From NCBI RefSeq assembly GCF_021412625.1, contig NZ_JAKCFI010000011.1:62001-126000 (forward strand): a stretch of DNA of 64,000 nt, given 5' to 3'. Shown here piece after piece: positions 59,147-64,000 of this stretch. The notes beneath the pieces are model-generated. The model was not told where the DNA came from, ran no database searches, and saw nothing but the letters and a program-made list of their open reading frames with translations. A program made the position numbers and the translations under genes. The DNA is from Myxococcus stipitatus (GTDB lineage: Bacteria; Myxococcota; Myxococcia; Myxococcales; Myxococcaceae). Positions within the stretch are counted from its first letter, which is position 1. The number at the start of each line of letters is the position of its first letter.

Positions 59147-59992
59147 TCACGCGCTGCGCGAGGAGCGCTCGACGGCCTCCAGCCGGGCCATGGTCTGCGC
59201 GTACAGGTGGTCCAGCTTGGCGTGCAGCTGGGTGACCTCCATGCCGGCGCGGATGTTGGCCTCGTATTCCACGTCCGAGCGGATGCGGTCCTTGGCGGCC
59301 TGACGGCTCTGGCTGATGAGCACGAAGCACGACAGGAAGATGGCCTCCAGGCTCACCACCATGGTGAGCAGGCCGAAGGGGAACGGGTCGAAGGCGTGGA
59401 GGCCGGGCACCCAGTCCAGGTTGATGGCGATCCACGTCGCGAACCAGGCCGCGTGCAGCATCATGAAGGTGAAGGTGCCGCTGAAGGCGGCCAGCCCGTC
59501 CGCGAGCCGCTGGATGGGCGTCAAGCGCTCCTCCACCGTCTCGTTCGGGCTGAGCGACGGGCGGCTGTGCAGCATCTTGTCCGCCTCGCGCAGGCGCCGG
59601 CCGATGGCGGTCAGCACGTCCATGGCGCTGGAGGGGTGGCGCTGGAAGAGCATCTGGAGGTCGGCGCGGTCCACCTTCAACGCGGTGGTGTCCTGGATGG
59701 CGCGCGCGTCCGCGCTGCGTGGATCTCCATCCAGCAGCGACAGCTCGCCGAAGAAGTCCCCGCGCCGGGCGGTCTCGAAGACGATGACCTGGCCCGTGGT
59801 GTCCTCGACGGAGATCTGCACCTCGCCGGAGCTGACGATGTAGATGGCTCCGCCAGGGTCGCCGCGGCTGAACACCTTCTGTCCCGCCTCCAGCCGCACC
59901 TCCTCGAGCTGGGCGGCGAGCAGCGCCCGCTCCTCGTCATCCAGGGCGGCGAACAGGGGGACTTCCTGCAGCAGGGAGATGTCGGCGGGCAT
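59147..59992 (-). CDS. Cyclic-nucleotide-binding and DUF1003 membrane protein
   Basis: This 281-residue protein has an N-terminal cyclic-nucleotide-binding domain (residues about 10-120; phosphate-binding cassette FFGELSLLDGDPRSADARA) and a C-terminal DUF1003 membrane domain with two hydrophobic helices (FTFMMLHAAWFATWIAI and FGLLTMVVSLEAIFLSCFV) and a coiled tail. It probably senses cAMP, cGMP or another nucleotide and relays it to a membrane output. I chose ATG 59992 because the cNMP domain begins there. Confidence 0.88.
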   Translation of the reverse strand: MPADISLLQEVPLFAALDDEERALLAAQLEEVRLEAGQKVFSRGDPGGAIYIVSSGEVQISVEDTTGQVIVFETARRGDFFGELSLLDGDPRSADARAIQDTTALKVDRADLQMLFQRHPSSAMDVLTAIGRRLREADKMLHSRPSLSPNETVEERLTPIQRLADGLAAFSGTFTFMMLHAAWFATWIAINLDWVPGLHAFDPFPFGLLTMVVSLEAIFLSCFVLISQSRQAAKDRIRSDVEYEANIRAGMEVTQLHAKLDHLYAQTMARLEAVERSSRSA

Positions 59993-60231
59993 GAGGCGGC
60001 GGACCTCGCGATGAACGGCACCGTGCGGGCCCCACGCTGGCATCTTCCAGGCGCGCCGCCCAGCGTCCTCGTGTGACGACGCCATCGCGGGCGCCCCGCC
60101 CGGGCCCTCGTTCGCTGGGGCTGGATGGTTGTACTCCCAAGGTGTGGCGCCGCTTCCTTGGATGGACGCTCCCGCCGGGCCCCCGTATGGTCCGCGCCCT
60201 GACCACCCCCTTCCTCCCGAGTGCGAACGCC

Positions 60232-61125
<894 letters not shown>

Positions 61126-61287
61126 GCGGCGCGTCGCGCGGCGGCGCCCTGGCTCGTCGAGGCGGGGGCGCCGCTCGGGTGTGTCTCGTGTTGCCCGCTT
61201 CGAGCGGGCCGGAGGGACCGTCGTCCTCGTGGGTCCGCGGCTCCTCGTGATGGCGTCGAGCGCGGCGGGGCGGCACGCCGTCTGGAG

Positions 61288-61701
61288 TCAGGCCGGCGTG
61301 ATGACGATTGAGGTGGCGGAGCGGCGGGCCGGGCCGTGGTTCACGACCTCGATGTTGTTGCCGTCCGGATCCAGCACGAACGCGGCGTAGTAGCCCGGGT
61401 GATAGGAGCGCTCCCCCGGACCGCCGTTGTCCCTTCCGCCCGCGGCGAGGGCCGCCTCGTGGAACCGGTGGACCGTCTCCCGGTCGTGCGCCTGGAAGGC
61501 GAGGTGGACGCCCCGGCCCTCGGGCGCTCCCGGGTCTGCGGGGGAGATGAACAGCTCGTCGGCGGTGAAGTAGTGCTCGTTCTCCGCGAAGACGGGGACG
61601 CCCACCACGGCCAGCACGGCCCGGTAGAAGCGCTTGCTCGCGTCGAGGTCCTTGACGCGAAGGTGGACGTGGTCGAACAGTCGGCCTCGATGGAATTCCA
61701 T
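61288..61701 (-). CDS. VOC (glyoxalase-like) family protein
   Basis: This 137-residue single VOC-domain protein has FDHVHLRVKDLDASKRFYRAVL, the central SPADPGAPEGRGVHLAFQA, and YHPGYYAAFVLDPDGNNIEVV at the end. These beta-alpha-beta repeats bind a divalent metal and act in glyoxalase, dioxygenase or resistance roles. Substrate unknown. It is divergent from the TIM-barrel-like gene, with 62 bases between. Confidence 0.88.
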   Translation of the reverse strand: MEFHRGRLFDHVHLRVKDLDASKRFYRAVLAVVGVPVFAENEHYFTADELFISPADPGAPEGRGVHLAFQAHDRETVHRFHEAALAAGGRDNGGPGERSYHPGYYAAFVLDPDGNNIEVVNHGPARRSATSIVITPA

Positions 61702-61763
61702 GGTGCGTCTCCGGTTGGAATGCACCGCTTGCACGGCGCACGTTCGGGGCGCGCGAGACTGCC

Positions 61764-62714
61764 ATGAAACCCCACTTCCTGACGTTCTTCTGCGAGCTGC
61801 CCCCCGGGCCGCTCGGCGAACTGTTCGACACTCCGGGCGTGCTCGACGACCTGAGGGCGATGGGCGCCGGGGTGAGCCTGGGCCTCGTCGACTTGAGCCC
61901 CGCACGGGCCGACGTGGTCCGCCGCCTCGCTCGGGAAGGCATCCCCGTCACGGCCTGGCTGCTGCTGCCCACCGAGGAGGGCTACTGGTTCCATGCGGGC
62001 AACCTGGCCCAGGCGGAGGCGCGCTACGCGGCGTTCCGCGCGTGGACGGCGGAGCACGACCTGTCCTGGGCGGGCGTGGGCCTCGACATCGAGCCGGACA
62101 TCGCCCAGCTGCGCCGCTGGGCCCAGGCGCCCCTGCGCAGCCTGCCCGGCGCGCTCTCGCGGCTCGTGTTCCGGGGTGGCCGCTCCCGCGCGGCGCGGGC
62201 GGGCTATGCCACGCTGGTGGAGCGCATCCGCGCGGACGGACACCGCGTGGACACCTACCAGTTCCCGTTCATCGTCGACGAGCGCCAGGCGCGCTCCTCG
62301 GTGCTGCGCCGCGTGGCGGGCGTGCTCGACGTGCCGACGGACCGCGAGGTCCTGATGCTCTACACCAGCTTCCTGCGACCCCAGGGGCCGGCCTGGCTCT
62401 GGAGCTACGCGCCCGGCTCGACGGCCATCGCCGTGGGCAGCACCGGCGGCGGCGTGGACCTGCCCGGCCTCCTCGCGACGCCGCCCCTGGACTGGAACGA
62501 GCTGTCGCGCGACCTGCGCCTGGCGGTCCGCTGGACGCACGACCTGTACATCTTCAGCCTGGAAGGATGCGTGCGGCAGGGCTTCCTGTCCCGATTGCGG
62601 ACATTCGACTGGGACGCGCCGGTGGAGCCGCCCTGGGTTCCGGCGCGGCGCGTGGACGCGGTGCGCAGGGCCGCGCGCGCCGTGCTCGGGGTGAGCGGTC
62701 GGGTGCTTCGCTGA
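61764..62714 (+). CDS. Glycoside-hydrolase-like TIM-barrel protein
   Basis: This 316-residue protein reads like an (alpha/beta)8 barrel. Strands such as VSLGLVDLSP, VTAWLLLP and VGLDIEPD are spaced along the chain, and the DIEPD at about residue 113 resembles the DxE catalytic motif of GH18-like barrels. There is no signal peptide, so it is probably cytosolic. It could act on a glycan or be a non-catalytic barrel. I did not recognise a specific family. Confidence 0.6.
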   Translation: MKPHFLTFFCELPPGPLGELFDTPGVLDDLRAMGAGVSLGLVDLSPARADVVRRLAREGIPVTAWLLLPTEEGYWFHAGNLAQAEARYAAFRAWTAEHDLSWAGVGLDIEPDIAQLRRWAQAPLRSLPGALSRLVFRGGRSRAARAGYATLVERIRADGHRVDTYQFPFIVDERQARSSVLRRVAGVLDVPTDREVLMLYTSFLRPQGPAWLWSYAPGSTAIAVGSTGGGVDLPGLLATPPLDWNELSRDLRLAVRWTHDLYIFSLEGCVRQGFLSRLRTFDWDAPVEPPWVPARRVDAVRRAARAVLGVSGRVLR

Positions 62715-62858
62715 CGGGCTCGTGGCGCCCACGGTCCGTCCCATCCATGACGCGCAGCGTATTCCCGGCGCGGGGTTGACGCTCGACGGGCGCGGCAGTG
62801 TCATGCGCCCGGCATTCCCCCGCGCCGAAGCCTGGACCCCGCCCGGGATGGGAACGAC

Positions 62859-64000
62859 ATGAACGATCTGCGTCTGACGTCGAAGCTCCTCGGCGCGCTC
62901 CTGCTGTCCGCGAGCGCGCTCCACGCGGCCCCCGTCTCGGCGGCCCCCACTCCCGTGTCTTCCACCGTGGTGCCCAACGGCGGCTTCGAGGTCGCCGGTG
63001 GCGCGTCGTCCGTCCCGGCGTTCTGGACCTCGAAGGGGCCCGGCAAGGTGGCCGCCAGCTCGGAGGGCAAGGCCGAGGGCGCCCGGGGCCTGCTCATCGA
63101 GAGTCCCCAGGGGGGTGGCGAGACGACCGTCGAGTCCGGCGAGCTGCGCTTGACGGTGGGCCAGCTGTACCGGCTCAGCGCGTGGGTGCGCACCAAGGGC
63201 GTGCAGGCGGACCCGCAGGCCCGCTATCCCACGGCCCACGGCGCGTGCCTGTCGATGAAGAGCTTCCCCTTCACCAACTGCACGCCCGCCCAGGGCGTGG
63301 ACGCGGGCAGCCGCGTCTCCGTCCTCTTCTTCGCCACCCAGTCCACGGACCGCGTGCAGCTGCACCTGGGGCGCAACGGCAAGGCCACCGGCTCCGTCTG
63401 GTACGACGACGTGCGCGTCGAGCAGGTGGAGGACATCTCCCAGTACATCCCCATGGAGTCCGTGCGCTGGGCGGGCAAGGGCTTCCGCTATGACGACGGC
63501 GGGTGGATCTACGTCCACATCGAGGGCGAGCCCTACGAGCGCGGCCACCAGTTCGGCCAGCTCGTGTCGGGGGAGATCGTCCGCTACATCGAGAAGCTCG
63601 GCATCCAGAAGGACAAGGCGGACGCGGCCAAGGGCTGGGCGCACCAGCGGCTGCTCGCGGACTCGCTGTTCCTGCGCAAGTTCGACGCGGAGTACCTGGA
63701 GGAGATGAAGGGCATCGCGGACGGCGCGAACAAGGCGGGCGCGAAGTTCAAGGACCGCGAGCTGGACCTGCTCGACATCGTCACGCTCAACACCGCGGTG
63801 GACGCGGGGCAGCTGGAGGAGGCCAACCGCGCCACGGCCACGTCGCTGTCGGGCCGCACCTTCCTCAAGGCGGACGAGGAGGCCGAGCGCGGGGGCAAGG
63901 GCGACCACTGCTCGTCCTTCGTGGCCACGAAGTCCGCGACGCCGGACGGACGCGCCATCATCGGGCAGATCTTCATGTGGAACGGCTACACCGGCGTCCA
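62859..64000 (+). CDS. C45-type autoproteolytic acyltransferase-like hydrolase (partial)
   Basis: The coding frame begins at ATG 62859 and runs off the window at 64000, giving 380 complete codons. It has a signal peptide (LLGALLLSASALHAAPVSA) and a carbohydrate-binding-like beta domain (residues about 35-190: NGGFEVAGGA, TVGQLYRLSAWVRTKG, GSVWYDDVRVEQVED). The start of an Ntn-hydrolase domain follows, with the probable nucleophile Cys351 in GDHCSSFVATKSA. The C45/NAAA-like family processes itself just before Cys and then hydrolyses acylated amides or similar bonds. The beta-sandwich fusion is unusual. The 3' end, most of the catalytic domain, is missing. Confidence 0.82.
   Translation, partial: MNDLRLTSKLLGALLLSASALHAAPVSAAPTPVSSTVVPNGGFEVAGGASSVPAFWTSKGPGKVAASSEGKAEGARGLLIESPQGGGETTVESGELRLTVGQLYRLSAWVRTKGVQADPQARYPTAHGACLSMKSFPFTNCTPAQGVDAGSRVSVLFFATQSTDRVQLHLGRNGKATGSVWYDDVRVEQVEDISQYIPMESVRWAGKGFRYDDGGWIYVHIEGEPYERGHQFGQLVSGEIVRYIEKLGIQKDKADAAKGWAHQRLLADSLFLRKFDAEYLEEMKGIADGANKAGAKFKDRELDLLDIVTLNTAVDAGQLEEANRATATSLSGRTFLKADEEAERGGKGDHCSSFVATKSATPDGRAIIGQIFMWNGYTGV

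Overview
The window is very GC-rich, densely coded DNA with strong G/C bias at third codon positions. It comes from a fruiting myxobacterium of the family Myxococcaceae. The clearest marker is a 229-residue response regulator at 16589-17278 that matches FruA, the developmental regulator of Myxococcus, including an aspartate at position 59. FHA-rich Tad/Flp pilus genes, a CHAT protease, DUF4105 and DUF167/DivIVA genes also fit this family. I saw no rRNA, tRNA, CRISPR array, insertion sequence or prophage. The window looks like ordinary chromosome with a few accessory patches.

Layout. 1-7169: a Tad-type block of RHH-FHA protein, prepilin peptidase, CpaC secretin, FHA-CpaF ATPase and double-FHA membrane protein. 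7215-9944: polA, apparently without proofreading residues. 10260-16069: mostly minus-strand housekeeping and envelope genes (RsbRD-like protein; DivIVA, DUF167 and metallopeptidase operon; HEAT protein; J-domain protein; RDD-SpoIIM pair). 16070-17575: the fruA promoter region, with two MrpC-like palindromes, then fruA and an orphan mbtH. 17719-24349: DUF4105 protein, a conserved unknown, a ketopantoate reductase, a StyA-like flavoprotein, a macro-like/TIR-like fusion and a D-threonine-aldolase-family enzyme. 24484-32855: prolyl oligopeptidase, DacB-type lipoprotein, rdgC pair, PD-(D/E)XK-like protein and small secreted or acidic proteins.

32941-40581 is the most unusual region. Three paralogous FIH/JmjC-type (cupin_8) genes lie on the plus strand. 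The third has lost every iron ligand. A 55-residue proline-rich minus-strand reading frame with a duplicated motif lies between the first and second. Facing them is a minus-strand operon encoding a membrane-anchored TPR-CHAT protease, a transglutaminase/cysteine-protease-like protein and a small helical protein. I propose it as a candidate peptide- or protein-modification locus.

40867-52021: amidohydrolase, lipoproteins, PG-binding/CHAP amidase, EEP-family phosphoesterase, methyltransferase, AraC regulator, a pair of alpha/beta hydrolases with non-serine nucleophiles, and a TetR-monooxygenase pair with a doubled operator. 52161-56812: xanthine dehydrogenase encoded as one fused polypeptide, with xdhC. 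56988-64000: DUF418 membrane protein, endonuclease III, cNMP-binding/DUF1003 protein, MenB-type crotonase, VOC protein, a GH-like TIM-barrel candidate and a C45-type autoproteolytic hydrolase cut by the window end.
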